NCBI GenBank assembly: GCA_001939145.1
Contig: LSRX01000289.1
Span: 359,037-423,036 of the forward strand
Length of the DNA stretch: 64,000 nt
DNA from: Symbiodinium microadriaticum
Taxonomy: Eukaryota > Sar > Dinophyceae > Suessiales > Symbiodiniaceae
Reading direction: 5' to 3'
Below the pieces are notes generated by a model. The model searched no databases. It saw only the letters and a program-made list of their open reading frames with translations, and was not told the DNA's origin. A program made the translations under genes and the position numbers. Of the stretch, positions 33,011 to 43,164 are shown piece after piece. Within the stretch, counting starts at the first letter, position 1. Each line of letters begins with the position of its first letter.

Positions 33011-33970
33011 GGTAAAAGAGGTCCTCGAGGAGGCTTTTACGAATCAAGCAAACCCGGAACCCTGAAGCCCTAAACCCTAAACCCCTAAACCCGTAAACCC
33101 GTAAACCCCTAAACCCGTAAACCCGTAGACCCCTAAACCCCTAACCCCTAAACGCTAAACCCTAAACCCACCCCCCACCGAGGCGGATGGCTGTTCTTCT
33201 GCAGGACAGCATCGGCCGGCAGAACCTCAAACAGCTCTGAATGATGAGGTTTAGGGCTTATGGTTTAGAGTTTAGGGCATAGGGCTTAGGGTTTAGGGCT
33301 TAGGGTTTAAGTTTAGGGCTTAGGGTTTCGGGAGGGCTGTATATAATATATGGGTAGTTCTCTTTAAATTAAGTAGAGTTCCTTTTGGGGTGCTCTTGAA
33401 AAAGATGCCGTGCCAAATTGGGGATCTAAAGATAAAGGACGCTAATTTAGAGAACTACCCGTTTGGCTATATAGTGGCAACGACTTATCAGAGCTTACCA
33501 AGGCTTTTTTTTCAATTTGCAGCTCAATTAGGAGTTAAGGGCATTGAGTTTGGCGTGTGGGGGTTAGGACGCTACCTACATGTTCATGGGTGCAATGAGT
33601 AGGGCAATCATTGCGTCCCAACCTCGACGAAGTGACAAAGGCACCGAGCTTCTAAGCAGTAACGGTTTAGGGTTTAGGGCTTACCTTGGTTTGAACTGCC
33701 AAAAAAATGCAGAGTATAGTATTTATTTGTACCCTAGAGCCCGTGCTTTCTGTTTAATTACTTGGTGCGCCGAACCCAAAATGTCCTAAACCCTGCAAGC
33801 CCTAAACCCTAAACACCAAAGCAAAGCCCGAAACCGCCCAAAACCCTGTGCAGCCTCATAAATCCTCAAATAGACACCATGCATTCCCAAACCATAAGCC
33901 ATCTCTTATAAGACGAACAACAACGGAACCACAAACTCAAAACCCTAAACCCTGAATCCTAAACCCTACC
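33011..33970. repeat. Convergent heptamers then unique sequence
   Basis: C-rich at 33,065-33,170, spacer at 33,172-33,248, G-rich at 33,250-33,330. Unique at 33,465-33,660 and 33,680-33,780, with short weak plus-strand frames. Confidence 0.6.
33352..33460. mobile_element. MITE-like palindrome, family E copy 2
   Basis: GGGTAGTTCTCTTTAAATTA at the left pairs imperfectly with GCTAATTTAGAGAACTACCC at the right. The interior has TTGGGGATCTAAAGATAAAG. Confidence 0.75.
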
Positions 33971-34073
33971 CCTAAGGGTCCATGTAGCCAAATAGGTATA
34001 CATAGGCCCCAAAGTACCCAAATAGGGACTACTTTAAGGCCAATGTATATCCATTTGGGTACATGGACCCTTA
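33971..34073. mobile_element. MITE-like palindrome, family C copy 3
   Basis: CCTAAGGGTCCATGTAGCCA at the left and TGGGTACATGGACCCTTA at the right pair, around AAATAGGGACTACTTTAAGG. Heptamer repeat starts right after the element, followed by a lone right end of the same family at about 34,146-34,175. Confidence 0.8.
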
Positions 34074-34145
34074 AAACCCTAAAACCCTAAAACCCTAAAC
34101 CCTAAACCCTAAACCCTAAACCGTGCCCTCAAAGGGACCTTTAAA

Positions 34146-34175
34146 GTCTATTTGGGCACATGGACCCTTAGGGTA
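34146..34175. mobile_element. Family C solo right end
   Basis: TCTATTTGGGCACATGGACC then CTTAGGG matches the right terminus of family C, with no matching left arm nearby. It lies 70 bp from the full copy, separated by heptamer repeats. Confidence 0.6.
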
Positions 34176-34460
34176 AGCCAGAACCGAACAACGGAACCCA
34201 GACCTTCTCCAACGCGGGATTCGGCGTCGTAGTCGGCCTCAGATGTGCGAAAAAGGGAGCTCTCAAGCCCCCATGAGTCCATGTATCGACATAGTGACTA
34301 ATTACAAGCTCTGGCGTAAAAGCGTTTTGCATTCAAGTACTGAATTCGCTAAATCCTAAGGGCCCTACACCCTAGACCCCGATGTACAATAGAACCACAT
34401 GGATCCTAGGGCAGGTGAGGCCCCGCTCCCGCAGGAAATTTTGGCCTCAGGGTTTGGAAA

Positions 34461-34552
34461 TATAGGGCTTCTATATAAGGCCTCTATAAGGCATATAGAC
34501 CTTGTATAAGGCTCCTACAACGGTAACTACCCGCTTGAAAATGTCCTAGATA
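34461..34552 (+). repeat. 80-bp dispersed repeat, family L copy 2
   Basis: TATAGGGCTTCTATATAAGG, AAGGCTCCTACAACGGTAAC and GCTTGAAAATGTCCTAGA correspond to the copy at 6.9 kb with scattered substitutions. Confidence 0.7.
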
Positions 34553-34841
34553 ATTGCGGAGAGAGCCCTGCAGACTGCAAGACCAGTTTCAGGGGCCTCC
34601 AGCTAAATTTTTTCGTGTGCAAGTTTGGGCCACTGTAGGTACACTACAACCGACACCGAAACCCCACTATATTACGGGTTGAGACGTAACGTAGAGCTTG
34701 GCATTCAAAGTACACATGGATTTGGGCTTCAACGGGTGCCATGCATTAAACAAGCACATTCTTGACATCTCCACCCAAACCCCAAATTCTGAAAAGTATA
34801 TAATCAGCCCTACGCCCTAAACCGTTTAAAGCCTCACGAGT

Positions 34842-35225
34842 GTGTGTTTAACCACGGCCTCAGAGCCGATTCTGGCGAAGCCAATCGAGCAGCCGAAAGT
34901 CTTGCGGGAGCACCGTGACACGGTTAGCGTGACACGCCAACTTGTTGACTGCAGCCATCTCATCTGTGCACCTCCACTCATACGCCTGCTGGAGAAGAAC
35001 CAATGCTTCAGACGAGAACCTCATGTCCACTTTGCCTTGGTGACGCTCTTTGCAGGAGTGATGCCGTTTCTGTTCAGCATCCTATATATTCCTTTGGCAT
35101 GCTGGAAGCCTCTAAGAGAATCGGCAACTAGACTCGACACAGCCCTTGCTGCTTTCTCCACGAATAAACGACTGTCGGCCGATGTACGTTTTTCGGTGAC
35201 AGCTTCTGCATTTGAGGATCTCTTG
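34842..35225 (+). CDS. Orphan membrane-protein fragment clipped by repeats
   Basis: About 128 codons are open, starting from a non-ATG left edge (the first codon is GTG, so the true start lies upstream or is lost). The frame includes VLREHRDTVSVTRQLVDCSH, a strongly hydrophobic stretch at about residues 69-90 (HFALVTLFAGVMPFLFSILY) that is a likely transmembrane helix, then KPLRESATRLDTALAAFSTN and SAFEDLLEFVLCQAHEG. Right after that, translation enters heptamer repeat (Leu-Asn-Pro-Lys-Pro) and stops at 35,288, so the native 3' end is missing. The left side is also repeat-derived (about 34,815). I infer a fragment of a membrane protein; no family is recognised. Confidence 0.5.
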
Positions 35226-36862
35226 GAGTTTGTCCTTTGCCAAGCGCACGAAGGCCTAAACCCTAAACCCCTAACCCTAAATCCTTAACCCAAAATCCTA
35301 AACCCTACACCGTAAACCCTATAACCCCTAAAAACCCTATAACCCCTAAATCCTAAACCCTAAACCACTAAACCCCTAAACCCTAAACCCTAAACCCTAA
35401 AACCCTAACCCCTAAACCAGCCTCTCGGGGCATTTGTCGCCCTGCAGCCTCCGGATCTCTAGGCCGACAAGGTCCACCCGAGGCCCCGTCTCTCGATGGC
35501 TGTTTGATCGGTGCAACCCCGTGTTAAACTGTCCCTCTCAACAACTTGAAATATCCCCCGCCCCTTTTACCCAACAGAAGCGGAGGGTTGTGGGGCCTGC
35601 GTCCAGCTCTCCCTTAACCCGAGACACAGCACCCCACATTTAACCCCTAAACCCTAAACCATACACGCTAAACCCGAAACCCTACACCCTAAACCCTATA
35701 CACCCTAAACCCTTCATACAAGAGCATGCCCCGTGCAAGCGCTTGGATNCACTCGCAAGATTTCGTCAAGCTGCCTTGTGGGCCCCCGAAGAGCGGCGCG
35801 TATTTAGGGTTTAGGGTTTAGGCGTTAGGCTTTAGGGTTTAGGGTTTAAGGTTTAGGGTTTGGGGTTTAGGGTATAGGGCATGTGGCCGCCGTAAACTAT
35901 CGTCATCATCTTCGATGCCAAAACATCAAACTTTCTATTGATGGCATTTGGGATCTAGGCTGTCGGACTGCCAGGGCAAGTATGCTGCGGGATCATGATT
36001 TGGGCTTGAGCCCAGCAATACTCAAGCCTCACCCGAAACTCTGAACAACCGAACTTTAAACCCTAAACCCTCAACCCAAAAATGCCCTACAAGACCTAAA
36101 CCAAACGCCCTGCACCCTCATCGCTGACCCTAACCCCTACACTAAACCCGAACAAACCCGAACGCCTTTAGACCAGAAACGCCTAAGGAGCCCTTGTTCG
36201 TCCCTTAATGGCACCCTTCCAGGAACCCTTCCCTTTAAACCCTAAACCCTAACCCCCTAAACCCCTTCAATCCCTAAACCCCTCTGGCCCCTGACCCTTA
36301 AACAGCCCAGAAGCCTTGTATAATAGGGTCCTTGGGCCCAAAAGCCTTAAAATATGAGCCCTTTGCGGATCTTTAAACCCTAAACCCTGGCCCTTAAACA
36401 CTGAACCCCTAAACCCTAAACCCCTTCAAACCCTAAACCCCCTACACCCCCTAAACACCTAACAGAAATCCCTAAACCCCCTGAACCCCTAAACCTGACC
36501 CTTAAAACACCGAAGGCTGTGCCGCCAGAGAGTCGGCTCCGGCTTCGGAGGTTCCGGGGCCGGCGGCGCCTGCTTTTTTTGTTTTGAGGGCTTAGGGCTT
36601 AGGGGGTTTAGGGGGTTTAGGGGGTTTAGGGGGTTTAGGGGTTTAGGGACCTTTGGAGTTGCGTTAAAGGGATCTATAGGGTTTAGGGTTTAGGGTTGGG
36701 GGTTTAGGGTTTAGGGCTTAGGGTTTAAGGCTTAGTGCTTAGAGTTTAGGGTTTAGAACTTATAAGGTTGGGTTCAGAGGTTAAAGTTTAGGGTTCAAGG
36801 TTTAGGGTTCAAAATTTAGGGTTCAAGGTTCAGGGTCGACGTTTTAGTTTAGGTTTAGGGTT
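35226..36862. repeat. Paired C-rich and G-rich arrays
   Basis: C-rich at 35,255-35,420 and 35,640-35,710, spacer (with N at 35,749), G-rich at 35,805-35,880. Then C-rich at 36,055-36,500, a strongly GC-rich spacer at 36,510-36,575, and G-rich at 36,590-36,860. Confidence 0.8.
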
Positions 36863-36888
36863 TGTGTGTGTGTGTGTGTGCGCGTGCG
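36863..36888. repeat. (GT)n/(GC) microsatellite
   Basis: GT units grade into GCGT units after a G-rich heptamer tract and before the Ala-rich fragment at 36,906. Confidence 0.85.
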
Positions 36889-36905
36889 TGCGCCTGTTGC
36901 GGCTG

Positions 36906-37061
36906 ATGCAGCAGGCCTCTGCATTCGCATCTTTGAGCTTCGTCCTGCTCTGTAGCAGCTTAGGCCGTTTCGTAGCTGCCACCGTGGTGCTTGCGAAGGC
37001 TGCCCCACGCTTTGCCTCCCACGACGATGCCCGCCAAGTTCTTCGCGCCGCGGGATCCTAA
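36906..37061 (+). CDS. Short hydrophobic N-terminus-like fragment
   Basis: From ATG 36,906 the frame reads MQQASAFASLSFVLLCSSLG then RFVAATVVLAKAAPRFASHD and DARQVLRAAG. This resembles a signal or transit peptide followed by an Ala-rich start of a mature protein. The frame is open upstream through a (GT)n microsatellite (36,863-36,888). It is terminated by the first CCTAAACCC heptamer at about 37,057, so only the 5' end of a gene may be present. Confidence 0.25.
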   Translation: MQQASAFASLSFVLLCSSLGRFVAATVVLAKAAPRFASHDDARQVLRAAGS

Positions 37062-37203
37062 ACCCTAAACCCCTACACCCTAAACCCTCAAACCCTCAAC
37101 CCCTTAACCCTAAACCCTTAACCCTAAAACCCTAAACCCTAAACCGTTAAAGAGAACCCTGCTGATTTTGCAGAACGGCCATGGGCTCCCAACACTGCGG
37201 GCT

Positions 37204-37241
37204 TTGAACAAAGGTGGTTGATGAAACCACCCTTTGTTCAA
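37204..37241. repeat. Small perfect-type hairpin
   Basis: TTGAACAAAGGTGGTT and AACCACCCTTTGTTCAA pair with one unpaired base around a five-base loop. It lies 13 bp upstream of a family B element. Confidence 0.65.
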
Positions 37242-37253
37242 GGGCCATGATAT

Positions 37254-37355
37254 TACCTATAGTCTCATTGTAGTTCTTCTTTTGGTTTAACCAAATCTAT
37301 ATTAAGGATCCTAAAAGGTAACCCCAGAAAGGAACTACAATGGAGACTATAGGTA
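37254..37355. mobile_element. MITE-like palindrome, family B copy 3
   Basis: TACCTATAGTCTC-ATTGTAG at the left and CTACAATGGAGACTATAGGT at the right pair, with TA at both outer edges. The interior contains AATCTATATTAAGGATCC followed by AAAAGGTAACCCC. A separate hairpin at 37,204-37,241 lies just upstream. Confidence 0.8.
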
Positions 37356-39160
37356 GGGTCTGAACTGTGATCATTATTCAGGGAGGTCTACATTACCCAC
37401 AGCAATCAAAAGTACATGGACCCACAGGACTTCTAGAGTCTACAGCACCAGGAGACTTACAAAAAGCCTGAACTCCTAAGCCATACACCCTAACGCCTAA
37501 ACCCTGAGCCCTAAGCCCAAAGCCCTAAACCCCTAACCCCTAAACCCTACACCCCTAAACCCCTAAACCCAAAGGCCTAAACCCTAAACCCTAAAGTCTA
37601 AAACCGTGAAACTTCGAACCTTTTACCGACTCCTGGCTCGTGTGTCGTAACCCGTCACACTGAGGGTTTAATGACTGGCTTAACCGCTACGGTTTTAGAC
37701 TTTAGGGTTTGGGGGTTTAGGGTTTAGGGCTTAGGGTTTACGGTTTACTAAACCCTAAACCCTAAGAGTTAGGGAAGCCCTAAGGCCGGAGGACTCTCAA
37801 GCGCAAATCCTAAACCCTAAACCCCGTAGGAAAACACAAAAAAACAACACGAAAGAGCCTGACTGGAAAGTAGACCTGAAACTCGGGACACTCTAGCATT
37901 AAAGGATACTGTTTCTGTTTAGTGTTGAGGGTAACTGCTTCAGAGATCTGATTTAAAGATCGTTAAGGTTTCCAGTTTAGTTCTCAGCGCTCAAAGTTCA
38001 ACAACCCTGACCCGCAGAGCCCTTCATCCGAAGCCCTACATCCAAACAACCCTAAACCCTGATTTAGGGTTTAGGGTTTAGGATGCTGAACCTGAAACCC
38101 GACAGCCGTAATAGACAGGCCTGAGCAACTGTTTAGGATTTTGGGGTCTATTCGAATACAATTCTAGAGGGGGTCTTGGCGACCCTGTCCGTAGGTATCC
38201 CGACCCTAAACCCTAACTAACCCTTAACCATAGTTAAAAAGTAAAATCTCTAACATCAAACCCGAAATCTCTGGAGACCCAACACCATTAACATCCTGGG
38301 GTCTAGGGTTTAGGGTTTCTATCAGCACTTGCTGAGACAAAAGGACTATGAAGTCCATACAGCCGTAGAAGGCCCCTTGAGCCTTTTACAAACCCGTTGC
38401 AAGAATCGCATCAGAGGAATGACATTACGAACAAATCCCCTATTGACACCCGAAGCTCTTAAACCCGATCCGCCATTCATTCAAAAGACACCCGAAACCC
38501 AAAACCCTAAAGCCCTAAACCCGTAAACCCTAAACCCGAAAGCCAAAACTCCGAATCGCTCATCCCAGACACCGACATATCAATTCCCTTGGCCTTTGTC
38601 GTCGCCTTTACCGCCTGTCGCAGGGTGTGGGGTTTAGAGTTTAGCGTTTGGGGTTTGGGGTTTAGGGTTTTTCCCAAAGGGTCCCAAGGATCTAGGTACT
38701 TGGACTACGGATGGTAGTCCTGTAGATTAGCAATTGGCTTGGGAAAGTTTATGGTTATTGGGCACTTGGACACGTAGCGATTGGTTTTGTTCATACAACT
38801 TCGTAATTAGGGCTCGGGTATGCAATTCTAGAAGGGCTTCGCGCGGGCCTTGCAGGGATTTACAAGGGGCTGCACAATGCCGAGATAGGGGCTTTGGCTA
38901 CTTGGATCTCGAAAACCCGAAACCCAAAACCCTAAACCCTAAACCCTAAACCCAAACCCAAACCCTAAACCCTAAACCCTAAACCGGCGTCACTCTTGCC
39001 ATGAGAAGCTTGAGCTTGACTGACGAGATGGCTGCAGCTTCTATCCGCAAAGAGTCGTGGGGGAGGGGTGTGAAACCGAGTTTAGGTATCAGGCTTCGGG
39101 CAGCAAGGTTTAGGGCGTAAGAACTAGTGGTTGTTATAAGGGGTTGGGGGTCGAGTAAAC
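37356..39160. repeat. Scattered heptamers in unique sequence
   Basis: C-rich at 37,500-37,600, 38,505-38,545 and 38,915-38,985. G-rich at 37,690-37,745, 38,070-38,095 and 38,635-38,670. No gene is seen. Confidence 0.6.
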
Positions 39161-41560
39161 CCTATAAGCCCTAAACACTTCCAACCCTAGGCAACTGAAC
39201 ACCTTAAACCCTAAACCCCAACACACCTTAAACCCTAAACTGCCCTAAACCCCTAAACCCCCAAACCCTATAAGCCCTAAACACCTCCAAACCTAAACCC
39301 CTAAACCCTAAACACCTTAACCCCTAAACACCTTAAACCCTAAATCCCTAAACCCTATAAGCCCTAAACACCTCCAACCCTAAAACCCCTGAACCCCAAA
39401 CCCTGAGGCGACCTGGGCCTTTGTCACGGACGCTGCTGCTACCTCGGGCCTCAATTTAGGGTTTAGGGGTTCATGGGGTTTAGGGGTTTAGGGTTTAGGG
39501 GTTTAGGGTTTAGGGTTTAGGGTTTAGGGTTTAGGGGTTTAGGGGTTTAGGGGTTTAGGGGTTTAGGGAAACTGAAATCAGCTTCCGGGTTGAAGGGGTT
39601 AAGGGGTTTGCGGGTTTAGGGACTGAGGGACTTAGGGGCTTAGGGTGTAGGGTTTAGTGTCTAGGGGCTTGGGGTGTCGGGGTTTATGGGTTTAGGGTTT
39701 AGGAGGCTTCTCGGCGTTTGGGATTTAGGGCAGAACATGAAGCTACAGAAGCTCCTGGTGCCTTCACAAGGCCTTCCGGGCCTGAAGATGATAGTGGTGC
39801 TCCAAGGCTTTAGGGCTTAAGAGTTTAGGGTTTAGGGGTTTAGGGGTTTAGGGTTTAGGGGTTTAGGGGTTTAGGGTGCTCCAAGACTTGAAACTTTACT
39901 TTGGCTTTTTATGTTTGGAATTGAGTGACATGAAAGCTTATGCAGAAGAGTCCATGAATGGTTACAGGGGTTTAGGGTGTAGGGGTTCAAGCCAACGCCC
40001 CTTCTTTGCAAGGTGCAAGGGGTTTGAGTCTAGGGCTTGTAGGGCAGGGTTTAGGACGCTTTGGCGTGTTGGCTTCGGGTTTTTTTAATGCAAATACCCC
40101 CAACAATAACCAAAGAGCTTTGGTTCCCTTGGGTAAACGCTGCGGAATCCACAGCAACATGCACATTTCATCGCAACTCCAACGCTTAGGCACACAGCCT
40201 ACAGCTCGAAGCCGTCTTGACTCGCAGCCCGGAGCGTTTCTACCCTAAACCCTAAACCCTCCAGCGATCTTCTGCCCAGCCCTTTGGGTGCTCGTGTTGC
40301 TTTCAGGCTAGCGCCTGGGGCTGCGTGGGAGGCAGACTCGGGTCGGCGGCGCGTGTGCCTGCCCACGCATAAGTGATGTCAGCGACATTGGGAGAACCAG
40401 GAAACCTCCACCCTAAACCCTAAACCCTAAACCCCTAAGCCCCTAAACCCTAAACCCCTAAACCCCTAAACCCCTAAACCCTAAACCCCTAAACCCCTAA
40501 ACCCCTAAACTCCTAAACCCGTAAACCCTAAACCCTAAACCCCTAAACCCCTAAACCCTAAACCCTAAATGGGCTCGGACCAATCGGCCCCCCCAGTGGC
40601 CCTGGAGGTGCGGCTGCCGTGGCACACAGCCTGGACTCCAAAAAACCAAGGACAGACAACCCCCAGTAGGGTTTAGGGTTTTAGGGTTTAGGGTTTTAGG
40701 GTTTAGGGTGTAGGGTTCAGGGTGTAGGGTTTAGGGTGTAGGGTTTAGGGTTAATCCCCCAGAATATGCATCCTTCATGTCCCCTTAAGCCCTCAACCCT
40801 CAAAAGCACTCACGGTGAACGCAGCTTCGGAGCTAGCGGGTTTTCACTTTGGGGTTTCGTGCGCGTTGTAGTTCATGGTTTTAGGGCTTGTTATTGTGGG
40901 TTTAGAATGTACATGGAAGACTTACTTAATGGTCATACCGAGGACCCCCAAGAAGTAGTAGTACTAACCAGTCCGGCCCATAAACAACTTGAGGTTTGAA
41001 GGGCCTTGGTCCCTGACTTCATCGAACACTCCCTTAACTCGAACACCTGAACCCCAAACCCCTCCAGACCAACCCCTAAACCGTAAACCCCAAAACCCTA
41101 AACCCTCAAAGAGGAATCCCCCTGAAACTCCCCCCATGGCCTGCAAGAACATCGCCAAGGCATCCTCCGCGACCTGCAGCGCCTTGCAAGGTTCCAAAGT
41201 GGGTTCTATAAGGGATATATAGGGTTTAGGGGTTTAGGGTTTATAGGGTTCAGGGTTTAGAGCTTTGGGGTTTAGGGTTGTTTAGGTTTTAGGGTTTATG
41301 GTTTAGGGGTTTAGGGTTTAGGGGTTTAGGGCTTAGGGCTTTATAGGGTTTAGGGTGGTGTACGTATGTCGGGATCCTAGAACCAGGGTCCTGAAAATGG
41401 GTCGTTTCAAGGGGCTCCGTCAAAGGCTCCCTTTGAATTGGCCCTACAGAAGTCCTGTTAAAGTTCCTTTAAAGGGTCCCTGGAAGGGGTTCTATGATTG
41501 GTACGACAATGCTAAAAGGGTTGCCGGGTTTAGGGCTGTGTTGACTGGTTAGGGTTGCCG
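39161..41560. repeat. Very dense paired heptamer arrays
   Basis: C-rich at 39,160-39,410, spacer at 39,410-39,455, G-rich at 39,457-39,710 and 39,820-39,875. C-rich at 40,240-40,260 and 40,410-40,570, spacer to 40,668, G-rich at 40,670-40,755. C-rich at 41,040-41,110, G-rich at 41,222-41,360. Confidence 0.8.
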
Positions 41561-41619
41561 CTAAGGGTGGACCATGAGGGGATACTATGTCGTCCGGGTC
41601 TAGGTGTCATAGGTGCTCT

Positions 41620-41841
41620 TTAAACTCGCCGGAGATGAATGTACTCTAAGCGTAGAAACCTACGCGATTGAGATGAGCCGCCGGACAGAAAGCAGAGACT
41701 TTGCCAATGGAAGAGTATCGTCGGAGACTCCTCGAGATGCTTCCTCCAAACATAGAGATCAGCGTCACAAGAGACGATGACAAGTGTCTTCCTCTCTGCC
41801 TGGTCGAGACTTGAGAATGCCATCGATGTGAACTTGAACAT
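41620..41841 (-). CDS. Small orphan coding fragment
   Basis: A 73-codon frame starts at ATG 41,841: MFKFTSMAFSSLDQAERKTL, VIVSCDADLYVWRKHLEESP, TILFHWQSLCFLSGGSSQS. The middle part (a short strand-like VIVS followed by an acidic Cys-Asp-Ala-Asp) has natural protein composition and no heptamer-derived residues. A second minus-strand frame over almost the same bases (41,646-41,858) is Ser/Arg-rich and looks like its shadow. The segment lies in a repeat-free island from about 41,560 to 41,900. It may be an exon of a larger gene. No function is assigned. Confidence 0.35.
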   Translation of the reverse strand: MFKFTSMAFSSLDQAERKTLVIVSCDADLYVWRKHLEESPTILFHWQSLCFLSGGSSQSRRFLRLEYIHLRRV

Positions 41842-41920
41842 CTATACAGGGACTTCACAAGCTTTGCATTAACAGCTCGTGGTTTGAGTCCAGGAATTTG
41901 GAAACCCTCATACCTTACAC

Positions 41921-42044
41921 CCTAAACCCTAAACCCCAAAACTTCGCCTACACCCTAAACCCTAAACCCTAAAACTTCGCCTACACCCTAAACCCTTAAC
42001 CCTAAAACTTCGCCTACACCCTAAACCCTTAACCCTAAAACTTC
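41921..42044. repeat. Tandem 33-bp unit of heptamer plus AAACTTCGCCTAC
   Basis: AAAACTTCGCCTACACCCTA recurs four times, each followed by one or two CCCTAAA units. The array stops at the single N at 42,045. Confidence 0.75.
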
Positions 42045-42045
42045 N

Positions 42046-42155
42046 AAGCCGCTAAACCAGCAACTCCTAAGCACAAAAACCCTAAAACCTACCCAAATCC
42101 GCAGAAGGCCTAAACCCCAAAAAAAAAAAGGAAAACAAACGCTTAGGGTTTAGGG
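42046..42155 (+). repeat. 110-bp duplicated segment, copy 1
   Basis: AAGCCGCTAAACCAGCAACT through to CGCTTAGGGTTTAGGG is nearly identical to 44,376-44,484, differing mainly by one base in the poly-A run. It begins immediately after the N at 42,045. Confidence 0.85.
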
Positions 42156-42375
42156 TTCCCTGAACCCTAAACCCTGAACGATGAACTGACAGGGCAAACT
42201 CTATAGGGCTCACAACTGATTAACAACCCGGAGGTCAGGGTTGATACTTTGCCTGGGTTCTTGTGAAGGTACTGAATCTAAGTTACCCTAAACCCTAAAC
42301 CCTAAACCTGAAGCCTAAACCCTAAACCCTAAACCCTGAACCCTAAGCCCTAAACCCTGAACCCTTAAACCATAG

Positions 42376-42686
42376 CAGGGATAAAATGGGGTTTCCTGAT
42401 TCCAACCCAGGTCCGACAACCGCTGATCACCTGCCAGCTCTTGCCGGTATTGGCCAAGTTCGCCTCGGTGGCTCTTCCCCACCATGCTGGCGAGCTTTTG
42501 CACCTCGTCCTCGGTCTGGATGCTTGATTCCTCCGACCCCGGTCTCAGCTGGCCAACATCGCTTTGTACGACGACGGCTGGCTGGTCGCTGCCAAGGGAA
42601 GCTTCGGGTTCAGCAAAGGGGAGCCTCATCGTGAAAACACAATGCTGGAAAGTGTTTAAGCCCAAAACCCGTGGCGGGCATAGCAT
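42376..42686 (-). CDS. Orphan acidic coding fragment
   Basis: The minus-strand frame starts near 42,686 and contains MRLPFAEPEASLGSDQPAVV, VQSDVGQLRPGSEESSIQTE, DEVQKLASMVGKSHRGELGQ and YRQELAGDQRLSDLGWNQET. The second Met (about 42,629) is a plausible start. The Glu/Gln/Ser-rich composition with spaced Leu suggests a soluble, partly helical or disordered protein. The frame then runs into heptamer repeats at about 42,370 (Leu-Arg-Val-Gln-Gly-Leu reads) before stopping at 42,315, so the 3' end is repeat-derived. The plus-strand frames at 42,386-42,705 look like shadows. No family is recognised. Confidence 0.35.
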
Positions 42687-43090
42687 GTCAAAATTGCAAC
42701 CCTGAAACCCTACAACCGGGACACTTGAACACTAAACCTCGAAGCCCCGAGAACTAAACGCTCGGATACTTATGGGCTGGCTTTAGTGGAGGATCGGGGG
42801 ATGTAGGGCTGCAAGATCGTGGAACAGTATAGGACTTTCAGATTCAGGGTTATGTACATCATTAGAAAGGCAAAGGAAATTAGGCTGAGGCCTTCAGGTG
42901 AATACAAGGGTACAGGCATCAGGGGCTTAGCACGTTCGGTTCAGTAAACCTCAAGTGGGCAAGAAGCAGACATGACTCCAGCATGCGGTCTTGCTTTACT
43001 ACTCATATCAGAACCTTAATTCCTAAGCCATCTGATTCTTAAAAGCATCGAGCACCCCAGGGACCCAGTTTCTGGAGTCTTGTTAAGGGA

Positions 43091-43164
43091 TTTAGTTAAG
43101 TTACCATAATAGGGATCTATAGTAAACAATAGGGTTTCCTTATTATGGTAACTTAAGTAAACCC
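43091..43164. mobile_element. MITE-like palindrome, family I copy 1
   Basis: TTAGTTAAGTTACCATAATA and TATTATGGTAACTTAAGTAA are inverted repeats around GGGATCTATAGTAAACAATA. Confidence 0.75.

Noticed and set aside
41517-41560. AGGGTTGCCG doubled around 24 bp
   Set aside because: The word is only ten bases and partly heptamer-like, so chance duplication is likely; not counted in the insertion series.
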